A DNA stretch of 64,000 bases from Ciceribacter ferrooxidans (GCF_004137355.1 NZ_SDVB01000238.1:124001-188000), one strand, 5' to 3'; positions 11,168 to 20,044 are shown, numbered from the stretch's first letter. Notes: generated from the letters alone by a model not told the origin. Program-made: numbers and translations.

Positions 11168-12157
11168 ATGAACCCGGCCCTTTCCCTCGCCGTGACGGAG
11201 GAGCGCTTCCCCGTCGCCGGCGCCTTCACCATTTCGCGCGGCTCGCGCACCGAGATCCGCGTCGTCACCGTCGAACTTTCCGATGGGACGTTCCGCGGAC
11301 GCGGCGAATGCGTGCCCTATGCCCGTTACGGCGAGACGGTGGAGGGAGTCGCCGAAACGATCCGCTCGCTCGAGGACGATCTCCGCCGGGGTCTCGACCG
11401 CGTCGCCCTGCAATCGCGCCTGCCGGCGGGAGCCGCACGAAACGGGCTCGACTGCGCCTTCTGGGACCTCGAAGCCAAGCGCGCGGGCCGGCCGGCCTGG
11501 CAATGCGCCGGACTTGCCGCACCTCTGCCCGTCGAGACCGCCTATACGCTCTCGCTCGACACGCCGGAGAAGATGGCGGACGCCGCCTCCCGCAATGCCG
11601 GGCGGCCGCTGCTGAAAGTGAAGCTCGGGGGCGAGGGCGACCTCGAACGCATCGAGGCGGTGAGGGCGGGGGCGCCGCGGGCGAAGATCATCGTCGACGC
11701 CAACGAGGGCTGGACGGTCGAGCAGTATCTGGCTCTGGCGCCGACGCTCGTGCGGCTCGGTGTCGCGCTGGTCGAGCAGCCGCTCGCCGCCGGAAACGAC
11801 AGTGCGCTTGCGGAGATCGAACGCATACTGCCGGTCTGCGCCGACGAGAGCTGCCACGACCGGACCTCGCTTGCGCATCTTTCCGGCAAATATGACGCGG
11901 TGAACATCAAGCTCGACAAGACCGGCGGGCTCACCGAGGCGCTGGCGCTCCGGGACGAGGCGATCGGGCAGGGGTTCGACATCATGGTCGGCTGCATGCT
12001 CGGCACCTCGCTCGCCATGGCGCCGGCCTTCCTCGTCGCGCAGGGCGCGCCCTACGTCGACCTCGACGGGCCGCTGCTGCTCGCCTCCGACCGCGACGAT
12101 CCGATCCGTTACGAGGGCTCGCTGATGCAGGCGCCCGATACGGCGCTCTGGGGCTGA
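11168..12157 (+). CDS. Dipeptide epimerase, enolase superfamily
   Basis: Member of the mandelate racemase / muconate-lactonizing enzyme branch of the enolase superfamily, resembling L-Ala-D/L-Glu epimerases, which act on peptidoglycan-derived dipeptides. ATG 11168 gives 329 residues. Visible features are the Lys pair region PLLKVKLGG (KxK), metal ligands in IIVDANEGW, VEQPLA and CADESCHD, and the second-shell Lys in NIKLDKTGGL, followed by GCMLGTS. An open frame continues upstream but lacks conservation. N-acetyl-D-glutamate racemase (DgcA) is a possible alternative function, but its usual partner dgcN is not adjacent, so no symbol is given. Confidence 0.85.
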   Translation: MNPALSLAVTEERFPVAGAFTISRGSRTEIRVVTVELSDGTFRGRGECVPYARYGETVEGVAETIRSLEDDLRRGLDRVALQSRLPAGAARNGLDCAFWDLEAKRAGRPAWQCAGLAAPLPVETAYTLSLDTPEKMADAASRNAGRPLLKVKLGGEGDLERIEAVRAGAPRAKIIVDANEGWTVEQYLALAPTLVRLGVALVEQPLAAGNDSALAEIERILPVCADESCHDRTSLAHLSGKYDAVNIKLDKTGGLTEALALRDEAIGQGFDIMVGCMLGTSLAMAPAFLVAQGAPYVDLDGPLLLASDRDDPIRYEGSLMQAPDTALWG

Positions 12158-12206
12158 GCGGCAGGTGCGCATATCGATGACAGAGGAAGAGGGGCAGGGG
12201 CAGGCA

Positions 12207-13613
12207 ATGGACAGCGACGAATTCCGCATGTGGTCGCGGCGGGTGGCGGATTGGGGCGTCGACTATCGCGAGAGCCTCCGCGAGCGCCCGGTGCGCGCCA
12301 GAACGAAGCCCGGTGACATCGCCCGGCAGATCGCCGACTCGGCGCCCGAGGCGGGCGAGCCGATGGAGGTGATCTTCGCCGATTTCGAGCGGATCGTGCC
12401 GGACGGACTGACCCACTGGCAGCATCCGCGCTTCTTTGCCTATTTCCCCGCCAATGCGGCGCCGGCCTCCGTCGTCGCCGACTATCTGGTGACGGCGATC
12501 GCCGCGCAATGCATGCTCTGGCAGACTTCGCCGGCGGCGACCGAAATGGAAACGCGGGTCGTCGACTGGCTGCGCCAGGCGCTCGGCCTGCCGGTGGGTT
12601 TTGCGGGCGTCATCCAGGATTCCGCCTCGACCGCGACGCTTGCCGCCGTCCTGGTGATGCGCGAGCGTGCGCTGAAATGGGCGGGTAATCGCGAGGGGTT
12701 GTCCGCGCACCCGGCGGTGCGCGTCTACGCCTCGGAGCAGGTGCATACCTCGGTCGACCGCGCGATCTGGATTTCCGGCATCGGCGCCGACAACCTCGTG
12801 CGCATCCCGACCAAGGGGCCACTGCACGGCATGGACCCGGAGGCGCTCGATGCGGCAATCCGTGCCGATCTGGCAAACGGCCTTCTGCCCGCGGGCGTCG
12901 TCGCCTGCACCGGCGGCACTTCGATCGGCGCCTGCGATCCGATCGACCGGGTGGCCGAGGTCGCCCATGCATACGGCCTCTATCTGCATGTGGATGCCGC
13001 CTGGGCCGGCTCGGCGATGATCTGCCCGGAATTCCGTACGCTGTGGGAAGGGATCGACGGGGCCGATTCCATCGTCTTCAATCCGCACAAGTGGCTCGGC
13101 GCCCAGTTCGACTGCTCGGTCCAGTTCCTCAAACACCCCGAAGAGCAGGTTCGCACGCTCGCCATCCACCCGGAATACCTGAAGACGCACGGCCATGACG
13201 GCATCATCAACTATTCGGAATGGTCTGTGCCGCTCGGGCGCCGCTTCCGGGCGCTGAAACTCTGGTTCCTCATGCGCCACCACGGCCTCGAAGGCCTGAG
13301 AACGATGATCCGCAACCACGTTGCATGGTCGGTCGAACTCGCTGGACGGCTTGCGGCCGAGCCGGACTTCGAGATCGTCACGGAGCCGGTGCTGTCGCTC
13401 TTCTCCTTCCGCCACAGGGGCGGGGAGGATGCGGACCGGCACAATCTCGCGCTGGTGCAGGCGATCAACGACGACGGCCGCATCTATCTCACGCAGACGC
13501 GCGTCGCAGGCGCGATCGCCATCCGCTTCCAGGCCGGGCAGTTCGACATGACCCGCGACGACATGGAGGTGGCGTTCGCGACGATCACCGAGGTTGCCCG
13601 CAGTCTGAAATGA
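12207..13613 (+). CDS. PLP-dependent aromatic-L-amino-acid-type decarboxylase
   Basis: Group II pyridoxal-phosphate decarboxylase family (aromatic amino acid, histidine or glutamate type). From ATG 12207 the protein has 468 residues. HWQHPRFFAYFPAN is the N-terminal substrate-cap motif; HVDAAWAGSAMICPEFR contains the Asp that pairs with the PLP ring nitrogen, and NPHKWLGAQFDC holds the Schiff-base lysine. ATG 12207 is preferred because AGGGGCAGG precedes it, but ATG 12177 and GTG 12165 are also in frame. The stop overlaps a possible ATG of the downstream MarR gene (ATGA at 13610). The substrate (tyrosine, phenylalanine, tryptophan or DOPA) cannot be told from motifs. Confidence 0.86.
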   Translation: MDSDEFRMWSRRVADWGVDYRESLRERPVRARTKPGDIARQIADSAPEAGEPMEVIFADFERIVPDGLTHWQHPRFFAYFPANAAPASVVADYLVTAIAAQCMLWQTSPAATEMETRVVDWLRQALGLPVGFAGVIQDSASTATLAAVLVMRERALKWAGNREGLSAHPAVRVYASEQVHTSVDRAIWISGIGADNLVRIPTKGPLHGMDPEALDAAIRADLANGLLPAGVVACTGGTSIGACDPIDRVAEVAHAYGLYLHVDAAWAGSAMICPEFRTLWEGIDGADSIVFNPHKWLGAQFDCSVQFLKHPEEQVRTLAIHPEYLKTHGHDGIINYSEWSVPLGRRFRALKLWFLMRHHGLEGLRTMIRNHVAWSVELAGRLAAEPDFEIVTEPVLSLFSFRHRGGEDADRHNLALVQAINDDGRIYLTQTRVAGAIAIRFQAGQFDMTRDDMEVAFATITEVARSLK

Positions 13614-13654
13614 CGCGGCGTGGCGGGTTCGAAAGGTTCCGGGACGGAAACAGA

Positions 13655-14188
13655 ATGGCGGACGAGACGGTCGAGCAGGATGTGGCGAAGGAAGGCGGGC
13701 AGCCGCGCGTCCGGCTGCGGCATTTCTCCCGCTCGCTGCCGATGCTGCTTCTCAGGGCCCGGGAAGCGATGATGCGGCATTTCCGCAATTCGCTGCGCGT
13801 GCACGACATCACCGAGCAGCAGTGGCGCATCCTTCGCGCGCTGGTGACGGCTCCGGAAATCGAGGTGACGGAACTCGCCCGGGCGACGTTCCTGCTCGGG
13901 CCGAGCCTCTCGCGCATCCTGAAGGATCTCGAAACGCGGCGGCTCATCGAGCGTCACCAGGACGAGAATGACCTCCGGCGCTCCCGGATCGCGATCAGCA
14001 AGACAGGCCTGGCTCTCATCGAGAAGGTCTCGCCGCAATCCGAAGAGATCTACTGCGAGATCACCCGCGCCTTCGGCGCCGAGCGGATGCGGGCGCTGCA
14101 GAAGCTCCTGGAGGAACTCGAGGCGGTGGTGAGCGGCCTTGAAGGTCGACGCCTTCCGGAGGAGAAGGGCGAGGGCGACGAGCGGTGA
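13655..14188 (+). CDS. MarR-family regulator, HpaR-like
   Basis: A winged-helix repressor of the MarR family, closest in pattern to HpaR, which controls homoprotocatechuate degradation: FRNSLRVHDITEQQWRIL and LEVTEL-like ATFLLGPSLSRILKDLETRRLIER (recognition helix and wing). ATG 13655 (preceded by GGGACGG) gives 177 residues; ATG 13610, which overlaps the decarboxylase stop, would add 15 residues. The C-terminal tail is acidic and unconserved. Close spacing suggests co-transcription with the decarboxylase, so it may respond to an aromatic amine or acid; no hpa catabolic genes are present nearby. Confidence 0.85.
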   Translation: MADETVEQDVAKEGGQPRVRLRHFSRSLPMLLLRAREAMMRHFRNSLRVHDITEQQWRILRALVTAPEIEVTELARATFLLGPSLSRILKDLETRRLIERHQDENDLRRSRIAISKTGLALIEKVSPQSEEIYCEITRAFGAERMRALQKLLEELEAVVSGLEGRRLPEEKGEGDER

Positions 14189-14255
14189 GCGGGCGCCGTC
14201 CGCTCCTGTTCCGGGGTGCTCCGCACGACGATTTTCAGCCACACAGGAGTTGGTC

Positions 14256-14651
14256 TTGGCAAAGATGATACATTCGATGATCCGCGTGCTCGACGAGGCC
14301 CGCGCGACGGATTTCTACCGCAAGGCGTTCGGGCTCGAGATTGCCGAACGGCTCGACTTCGACAGCTTCACGCTCCTCTATCTCAGCAGTCCGGAGAGCG
14401 AGTTCGAGCTCGAGCTGACGATCAACAAGGGGCGCGAGGAGGCCTATGCACCCGGGGACGGCTATGGTCACCTCGCGGTTTCGGTCGATGATCTCGACGC
14501 GGAGCACGCGCGCTTCGCCGAACTCGGGCTGAACCCCGGCAAACTCGTCGAGTTCAACCGCGACGGGGTTCTGTTCGCCCGGTTCTTCTTCGTGACCGAT
14601 CCGGACGGCTACAAGATCGAGGTCCTGCAGCGTCACGGGCGCTTCAAGTAA
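14256..14651 (+). CDS. gloA: Glyoxalase I-like VOC protein (lactoylglutathione lyase family)
   Basis: Glyoxalase I isomerises the methylglyoxal-glutathione hemithioacetal to lactoylglutathione. The 131-residue protein has the four expected metal ligands: His in KMIHSMIRVLD, Glu in EFELELTINKG, His in GYGHLAVSVDD and Glu in DGYKIEVLQR. The start is taken at TTG 14256, six bases after AGGAG (14245-14249); ATG 14265 is the alternative. Two tandem betaalphabetabetabeta units fit the length. Activity is inferred; some VOC proteins with the same ligands have other substrates. Confidence 0.8.
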   Translation: MAKMIHSMIRVLDEARATDFYRKAFGLEIAERLDFDSFTLLYLSSPESEFELELTINKGREEAYAPGDGYGHLAVSVDDLDAEHARFAELGLNPGKLVEFNRDGVLFARFFFVTDPDGYKIEVLQRHGRFK

Positions 14652-14663
14652 GATGCGACGAAT

Positions 14664-14690
14664 GCGGCCGGGGCGACGCGTCCCGGCCGC
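14664..14690. terminator. Hairpin between convergent genes
   Basis: Perfect 9-bp stem GCGGCCGGG / CCCGGCCGC with a 9-base loop, lying between the convergent stops at 14651 and 14703. A pyrimidine-rich stretch (cttcctgttcctc) follows on the plus strand, but there is no clean T-run, so termination is likely but not certain. Confidence 0.5.
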
Positions 14691-14702
14691 GCTTCCTGTT
14701 CC

Positions 14703-15893
14703 TCAGTGCCAGGCGGAGCGGAATGCCCGCGCCTTCGCCTTGGTCCGGTCGATTGCGTGGCGCAGGCGGTAGGCATTGCGCGGGGAGAGGTGCTGCTGCA
14801 CGGCCATGGAATGGCCGCGCCAGACGAAGCCATTGCCGAACCACGCCGATACCCAAAGGACCGGCAGCGCGAGATCACGCAGCACGAGGGCGAGCGGCGT
14901 GTTGCGGCCGAGCGGCCAGCCGAAGGCACGGATGACGAGAAGCTCGCAGCCGTACCAGACGGCGGCATAGGCGAGCACGGCCGCGGGCGACCAGAGACCG
15001 GCCACGCTACCGACGATCGCGCCGGCGAGCGGGAAGGCGCCGCCGACCAGGATTTCCGGCAGGAAGAACAGCGGAAACGACACCCGCCGCAGGCGTGCCC
15101 AGCGGAGTTGTCGCCGCCAGATGCCCTGCCATGTGCGGCGTCCGAGCGGTTGCGGAAAGGGAATGTCGACGAGACGGACCGAAAGCCCGGCTTCGCGCAC
15201 GATCTTGGTGGAAGCGGCATCTTCCGCCACCTCGTCGGCGAGGCGGGCGAAACCGCCGGCGCGGTCGAGCAAGCCGCGGTGGAAGAGCATGGTCTTGCCC
15301 TGGGCGAAGCCGAGACCGATTTCGTCGGCGAGCATCTGCCAGCGCGCCTGGAAGCTGTCGAGCCAGGCGGCCTCGACTTCGGCTGCAAAACCGAGGGGTT
15401 CCGTGCCGGCCGGCGGCGAGCACACCATGCCGGTGTCGGGCTCCCAGCGTGAGAAGAGCTGCGAGAGATAGTCCTTCGGCGCGAGCACGTTGCTGTCGGC
15501 GATCACGATCCACGGGTAGCGCGCCGCGTCCCAGCCCTTCACGAGGTTGTTCAGCTTCGGATTGATGCTGACCTGATTGTTGCCGACGAGGAGTGTCGAG
15601 GGAATGTCCGGATGCTCCGCCATCAGCCGTTTCACCAGCGGAATGGCCGGATCGCCGGCGTCCTCGACGCAGAAGACGACTTCGTAGACGGGCCAGTCGA
15701 GAAGAAAGGTCGAGCGCAGCGTCGCCTCGAGATTGTTCTCGATGCCGCAGAAGGGCCGCAGGATGCTGACGGCCGGCCGGGCGGTCTGCGCCGGGTGGGC
15801 CTTTGGTCTGGTTCTTGTCTTCCGGCGGTAGATCCAGCCGAGGCTGACGAGGTGGATAAGCAGGGCAGTCGCGCAGAACGTCATGATCAACAT
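14703..15893 (-). CDS. Ceramide glucosyltransferase-like protein (GT21 family)
   Basis: Membrane glycosyltransferase related to ceramide glucosyltransferases, which move a sugar from a nucleotide sugar to a ceramide or related lipid. The 396-residue form starts at ATG 15893, eight bases after AAGGA; GTG 15899 is also in frame. An N-terminal helix is followed by a GT-A domain with ED in FCVEDAGDPA, ADSN at the D2 position, GKTMLFHRG and the RRQLRWARLRR version of the (Q/R)xxRW motif, then C-terminal membrane helices. Agrobacterium and related rhizobia make glycosylceramides with such enzymes; an HpnI-like hopanoid role is the main alternative. Confidence 0.82.
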   Translation of the reverse strand: MLIMTFCATALLIHLVSLGWIYRRKTRTRPKAHPAQTARPAVSILRPFCGIENNLEATLRSTFLLDWPVYEVVFCVEDAGDPAIPLVKRLMAEHPDIPSTLLVGNNQVSINPKLNNLVKGWDAARYPWIVIADSNVLAPKDYLSQLFSRWEPDTGMVCSPPAGTEPLGFAAEVEAAWLDSFQARWQMLADEIGLGFAQGKTMLFHRGLLDRAGGFARLADEVAEDAASTKIVREAGLSVRLVDIPFPQPLGRRTWQGIWRRQLRWARLRRVSFPLFFLPEILVGGAFPLAGAIVGSVAGLWSPAAVLAYAAVWYGCELLVIRAFGWPLGRNTPLALVLRDLALPVLWVSAWFGNGFVWRGHSMAVQQHLSPRNAYRLRHAIDRTKAKARAFRSAWH

Positions 15894-16027
15894 GGTCACG
15901 ATCCTTGTACCATCCGCTGCCTGATACTATCGCCTCATGACAATTCTGCAAAAGGGTATTGCCCTCCTGCTACGAAAGATGGGGACGGACGCGAATGCCG
16001 GAATCCGTTGCCTGCGAGACCTGTCGG

Positions 16028-16633
16028 TCAGGTGCTGCCGGATTTGCCGCGGCGGAGGACGGTGACGAGCCGCCAGCCGAGGAGAAGCGCCACGATCCCG
16101 GCGGCGAGGAAGCCGCTCGCGTCGCCGACGATCTCGGCGACGGCGAGGATGTTGTCGCTGAAGACGATTCCGAGCCCGACATGCAGCGTGACCCACACCG
16201 CCTCGCCGGCGACGCCGACCGCGGTGAAGTGCGCCCAGGAAAAGCCGGTCGCTCCGGTCACCAGGTTCACATAGGGGCCGAGCGGGCTGAAGAGCCAGCG
16301 GGTGAGAAAAATGCCGATCGTCGCATGGCGGGCGATCTCCTGCGTCGCGCGGTCGAGCGCGGCCTTGCCGGCGGGCTTCCTCGCGATGCGGCCGGTGACC
16401 GCCCGGCCGGCGAAGCGCCCGATGACGTAGCCGATCTGGTCGCCGCCGACGGCCGCGGCAAACGCAGTCACGAAGACTGCCGTCAGGCCGAAATCGCCGG
16501 CGGCGGCGAAGGAACCCATCAGCATCATCACCAGCGAGGCGGGAAGCGGCAGCCCGAGGCAGCTCAGGCCCGCCACCGCTGCAAGCAGCGGCAGTCCGTA
16601 GACCGGGACGAGCGCGAGCAGGGTGTCGCTCAT
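16028..16633 (-). CDS. DedA-family membrane protein
   Basis: Polytopic inner-membrane protein of the DedA / SNARE-associated family, which includes undecaprenyl-phosphate and phospholipid flippases. The 201 residues show the re-entrant motif LGLPLPASLVMMLMGSFAAAGD, the central GGDQIGYVIGR segment and FLTRWLFSPLGPYVNLVTG, the second conserved amphipathic segment with the key Arg. The ATG at 16633 shares bases with the stop of the upstream gene (ATGA), so the two are translationally coupled. The transported lipid is not determinable. Confidence 0.88.
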   Translation of the reverse strand: MSDTLLALVPVYGLPLLAAVAGLSCLGLPLPASLVMMLMGSFAAAGDFGLTAVFVTAFAAAVGGDQIGYVIGRFAGRAVTGRIARKPAGKAALDRATQEIARHATIGIFLTRWLFSPLGPYVNLVTGATGFSWAHFTAVGVAGEAVWVTLHVGLGIVFSDNILAVAEIVGDASGFLAAGIVALLLGWRLVTVLRRGKSGST

Positions 16634-16986
16634 CGATGGGGGCCGCTTTCGCGGAGCTTGGCGATCGCCTGCTCGATCTCGGCGCGGAACTCCTCCGGGG
16701 TCATGCCGCGGTCGCGGGCGAGCTGTTCCACCGTCGGGCGCCGGCCGCTGCCGGGTGGCCCAACTCCCAGCGCATCCGCCAGCGCCTCGCGCGGCAGGTC
16801 GTAGGAGCGGGCGATGTAGCCGATCGTCATCCAGGTCTCGATCGGCTGGTCGCGATGCTCCGGTGCGCTCCAATAGATAACGTAGAAGGCGAAGCGTGCC
16901 GCAAAGAAGAGCGCGAGCGCCGAGGCCGCGAGGAAGGCGAGAAGCAGCACGCGGTGTTCGCGCCAGAGGATTGCCGCTCTCTTCAT
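16630..16986 (-). CDS. Small membrane protein of unknown function
   Basis: 118 residues with one N-terminal hydrophobic helix (about residues 12-37, VLLLAFLAASALALFFAARF) and a soluble C-terminal part. The sequence TWMTIGYIARSYDLPREALADALG looks like a helix-turn-helix-type fold, followed by PTVEQLARDRGMTPEEFRAEIEQAI, resembling two short helical repeats. I do not recognise a named family. It overlaps the DedA gene by four bases, so a joint membrane function is likely. Confidence 0.75.
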   Translation of the reverse strand: MKRAAILWREHRVLLLAFLAASALALFFAARFAFYVIYWSAPEHRDQPIETWMTIGYIARSYDLPREALADALGVGPPGSGRRPTVEQLARDRGMTPEEFRAEIEQAIAKLRESGPHR

Positions 16987-17090
16987 GTCCGGTCGTGCCT
17001 CATCCCGTCCGCGAGGACGGCCGCACTTGACTCGGTCCGCCGTCCTCTTTCATTCAAGGACGAGTTAACCGCAAAAGACGATGGCCGACA

Positions 17091-17795
17091 ATGAGCGCAG
17101 CAGACGTCAGACTGGAGGAGAGCTGGAAACGGGTCCTCGGGCCGGAGTTTTCAAGCCCTTACATGCAGCAATTGCGGGAGTTCCTCGTCGCCGAGAGGGC
17201 GAACGGCAAGCGGATATTCCCAAAGGGTGCGGAATATTTCCGGGCGCTCGACCTGACGCCGCTCGGCAAGGTGCGGGTGGTGATCCTGGGCCAAGATCCC
17301 TATCACGGCGCCGGCCAGGCGCACGGGCTCTGTTTCAGCGTGCAGCCGGGCGTGCGCATCCCGCCGTCGCTCGTCAACATCTACAAGGAGCTGGAAACGG
17401 ACCTCGGTATCCGCCCGGTCCGCCACGGCTTCCTCGAAAGCTGGGCGAGGCAGGGCGTGCTGCTGCTCAACAGCGTGCTGACCGTCGAGGAGGCTCGCGC
17501 CGCCTCGCATCAGGGCCGCGGCTGGGAACGCTTCACCGATGCGGTGATCCGTGCCGTCAACGACGAGTGTTCCTCCGTCGTCTTCATGCTCTGGGGCTCC
17601 TATGCGCAGAAGAAGGCGGCCTTCGTCGATCGCGAGCGCCATCTGGTGCTGAGGGCGCCGCATCCCTCGCCGCTCTCGGCGCATAACGGCTTTTTCGGCT
17701 GCAGGCATTTCTCCAAGGCGAACGAGTTTCTGCGTTCACGGGGGCTGGAACCGATCGACTGGCAGTTGCCGACCGATCCCGTGCTTTCGCAATAA
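17091..17795 (+). CDS. ung: Uracil-DNA glycosylase
   Basis: Family 1 uracil-DNA glycosylase, which removes uracil from DNA as the first step of base-excision repair. The 234 residues carry the water-activating loop [18 protein letters not shown] with the catalytic Asp, and the DNA-intercalation loop [17 protein letters not shown] with the second catalytic His. The length is normal for bacterial Ung. It stands alone between a divergent operon and an aldehyde dehydrogenase gene. Confidence 0.97.
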   Translation: MSAADVRLEESWKRVLGPEFSSPYMQQLREFLVAERANGKRIFPKGAEYFRALDLTPLGKVRVVILGQDPYHGAGQAHGLCFSVQPGVRIPPSLVNIYKELETDLGIRPVRHGFLESWARQGVLLLNSVLTVEEARAASHQGRGWERFTDAVIRAVNDECSSVVFMLWGSYAQKKAAFVDRERHLVLRAPHPSPLSAHNGFFGCRHFSKANEFLRSRGLEPIDWQLPTDPVLSQ

Positions 17796-17883
17796 ACTGC
17801 CGCTGATCATCTGCCGCCGTGCTTGCGGCCATGGCCTGCCTGTCGGATAGTGCGGCCCTGTCGTCCAGATCGGGAGCCCGCGC

Positions 17884-19311
17884 ATGAGCAATCGCCTCAA
17901 ATTCTTCATCGATGGCCAGTGGGTCGATCCGGTTCAACCAGCGCTGCTCGACGTCATCGATCCGTCGACCGAAGAGGTGTTCACGCAGATTGCCATCGGG
18001 TCGGCCGCCGATGTCGACCGGGCGGTGGCGGCGGCAAAGGCGGCATTCCCGGCCTTTTCCATGACGTCGCGGGAGGACCGGCTTTCGCTTCTCGAGCGCA
18101 TACTCGCCGCTTACAACGACCGCATCGACGACATCGCCGAGGCGGTCAGCCGCGAGATGGGCGCGCCGCTTCCCTTCGCCCGTGATTCGCAGGCGACCTC
18201 AGGCTCGGCGCATCTCGAAACGACCATCGAGGCGCTGAAGACCTTCGCCTTCAGCGAGAAGCGCGGCACGACGATGATCGTGCGCGAGCCGATCGGCGTC
18301 TGCGCCCTCATCACCCCGTGGAACTGGCCGCTCAACCAGATCGCCTGCAAGGTGGCGCCGGCTATCGCCGCCGGCTGCACCATGGTGCTGAAGCCGTCGG
18401 AGATCGCACCGATCACCGGCGTCATCTTCGCCGAGATCATGGAGGCGGCGGGCACTCCGAAGGGCGTCTTCAACCTCGTGCACGGAACCGGGCCGGATGT
18501 CGGCCAGCCGATGGCGAGCCATCCCGATGTCGACATGGTCTCCTTCACCGGATCGACGCGCGCCGGCGTCGCCGTCGCCAAGGTTGCGGCCGACACGGTG
18601 AAGCGGGTGGCGCAGGAACTCGGCGGCAAGTCGGCAAACATCATCCTGCCGGATGCCGATCTGGAGGTTGCGGTGCGCAAGGGCGTCGCCGGTTGTTTCG
18701 GCAATTCCGGGCAGTCCTGCAACGCGCCGACGCGCATGCTGGTGCCGGCCGACCGGCACGACGAGGCGCTGGCGGTCGCGAAAGCCGCCGCGGAACCCTT
18801 CGTCGTCGGTGATCCCCGTTCGCCGGACACCCGGCTCGGCCCGGTGGTCAGCCACGTCCAGTTCGACAAGATCCAGGCGCTGATCGAGGCCGGCATTCGC
18901 GAGGGGGCGACGCTGGTCGCCGGCGGGCCGGGACGGCCGGAGCATCTCAACCGTGGCTATTATGTGCGCCCGACGGTGTTCGGCAACGTTACGAACGACA
19001 TGACCATCGCACGCGAAGAGATCTTCGGGCCGGTCCTGTCGATCCTGCCCTACAAGGATGAGGAAGAGGCGATCGCGATCGCCAACGACACGGTCTACGG
19101 GCTTGCCGCCTATGTCCAGTCGGGGGATATCGGCCACGCCCGCAGGGTGGCGGCACGGCTCCGGGCCGGTTGCGTCCATATCAACTATCCGGCGTGGGAC
19201 CCTTATGCGCCCTTCGGCGGCTACAAGCAGTCCGGCAACGGCCGCGAATACGGCGAGTGGGGCCTGCACGACTTCCTGGAGGTCAAGGCGGTCATCGGCT
19301 ACGGCGAGTGA
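17884..19311 (+). CDS. NAD(P)+-dependent aldehyde dehydrogenase family protein
   Basis: 475-residue oxidoreductase that converts an aldehyde to the acid with NAD(P)+. Recognisable are the cofactor and oxyanion segment ITPWNWPLNQIACK, VLKPSE, the glycine motif FTGSTRAG, the catalytic Glu in QELGGKSANII and the catalytic Cys in FGNSGQSCNAPTRML, then REEIFGPVLSILPY. The substrate cannot be inferred: neighbours (ung upstream, a stress-type envelope protein downstream) give no pathway context. The protein belongs to the broad-substrate betaine/phenylacetaldehyde dehydrogenase-like group. Confidence 0.9.
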   Translation: MSNRLKFFIDGQWVDPVQPALLDVIDPSTEEVFTQIAIGSAADVDRAVAAAKAAFPAFSMTSREDRLSLLERILAAYNDRIDDIAEAVSREMGAPLPFARDSQATSGSAHLETTIEALKTFAFSEKRGTTMIVREPIGVCALITPWNWPLNQIACKVAPAIAAGCTMVLKPSEIAPITGVIFAEIMEAAGTPKGVFNLVHGTGPDVGQPMASHPDVDMVSFTGSTRAGVAVAKVAADTVKRVAQELGGKSANIILPDADLEVAVRKGVAGCFGNSGQSCNAPTRMLVPADRHDEALAVAKAAAEPFVVGDPRSPDTRLGPVVSHVQFDKIQALIEAGIREGATLVAGGPGRPEHLNRGYYVRPTVFGNVTNDMTIAREEIFGPVLSILPYKDEEEAIAIANDTVYGLAAYVQSGDIGHARRVAARLRAGCVHINYPAWDPYAPFGGYKQSGNGREYGEWGLHDFLEVKAVIGYGE

Positions 19312-19514
19312 GTGTCGGCGCATCCGTCCGCAGATTGCCGCCTTTTCGCCGCTCCGGCGCCTGAATTGCTCGGACGAAGGGCAGGGGCCGCGAAGAAAAT
19401 ATGCGGTCTCCGGTCTTCGATCTGACTTCTTTCTTCTCCCGGATTTTAAAGGGATTTTTGTCTTTTTCGACCCTCGTCAAGGCAGTTCCCGACCCGGTTT
19501 TGAGCGTATTTCCC

Positions 19515-19540
19515 GGAACAAAAAAACGAGATTCACGGTT
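19515..19540 (+). promoter_or_regulatory. Possible EcfG (general stress response) promoter
   Basis: GGAAC at 19515-19519, then 16 bases, then CGGTT at 19536-19540. EcfG-type promoters of alphaproteobacteria are GGAAC with 16-17 bases to CGTT; the -10 here deviates by one inserted G. It lies 37 bases before the DUF1236 gene, a kind of envelope protein often under this control. Inference only. Confidence 0.35.
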
Positions 19541-19576
19541 TCCCGGCCATGGCAAACAGCCAGAAAGGATGAAGCC

Positions 19577-19975
19577 ATGAAGACGAAACTGCTAGCTATC
19601 TCCGCCCTTGTTTTCGGTGCACTCGCCGGGACCAGCGCGGCGCAGGAAGGCACCGTGACCGGTGCGGCGGGGGGTGCCGTGACGGGCGCCATCGTCGGTG
19701 GTCCGGTCGGTGCTGCGGTCGGTGGTGTCGTCGGCGCAATCGCCGGGACGGCCGTCGCTCCGCCGCCACCTGAAGTCATCACCTATGTCGAGCAGCAGCC
19801 GGCGCCCGCCACGGCCGTGGTCGTCGACCAGCCGATTGCCGTCGGCACGACGCTGCCGCAGGAGGTGGTCCTGGTTCCCGTTCCGGAGAACCCGACCTAC
19901 GCCTATGCGGTGGTCAACCAGCAACGGGTGATCGTGGACCCGCAGACCCATGTGGTCGTGAGCGTGGTCCAGTAA
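19577..19975 (+). CDS. DUF1236-like exported glycine-zipper protein
   Basis: 132-residue protein with a cleavable signal peptide (MKTKLLAISALVFGALAGTS, cut probably after AAQ), then a glycine zipper (AAGGAVTGAIVGGPVGAAVGG) that may insert in a membrane, a Pro-rich linker and a C-terminal DUF1236-like domain ending PTYAYAVVNQQRVIVDPQTH. Function is unknown; the family is common in rhizobial envelopes. AAAGGA precedes the ATG. A strong rho-independent terminator follows at 20005, so the gene is probably monocistronic. Confidence 0.83.
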   Translation: MKTKLLAISALVFGALAGTSAAQEGTVTGAAGGAVTGAIVGGPVGAAVGGVVGAIAGTAVAPPPPEVITYVEQQPAPATAVVVDQPIAVGTTLPQEVVLVPVPENPTYAYAVVNQQRVIVDPQTHVVVSVVQ

Positions 19976-20004
19976 CACCCGACCCAGCAAGATCCGACCT
20001 TGTC

Positions 20005-20037
20005 GAAGGGAGCCGTGAGGGCTCCCTTCTTCGTTTT
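20005..20037 (+). terminator. Rho-independent terminator
   Basis: Perfect 10-bp stem GAAGGGAGCC / GGCTCCCTTC with a 5-base loop, followed by TTCGTTTT. It lies 30 bases after the DUF1236 gene and just before the convergent stop of the EamA gene at 20045. Confidence 0.85.
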
Positions 20038-20044
20038 ACGTGCC

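Noticed and set aside
9601-11895. 764-codon plus-strand frame across mnmA and the epimerase
   Set aside because: Overlaps two well-identified genes in other frames; no family resemblance.
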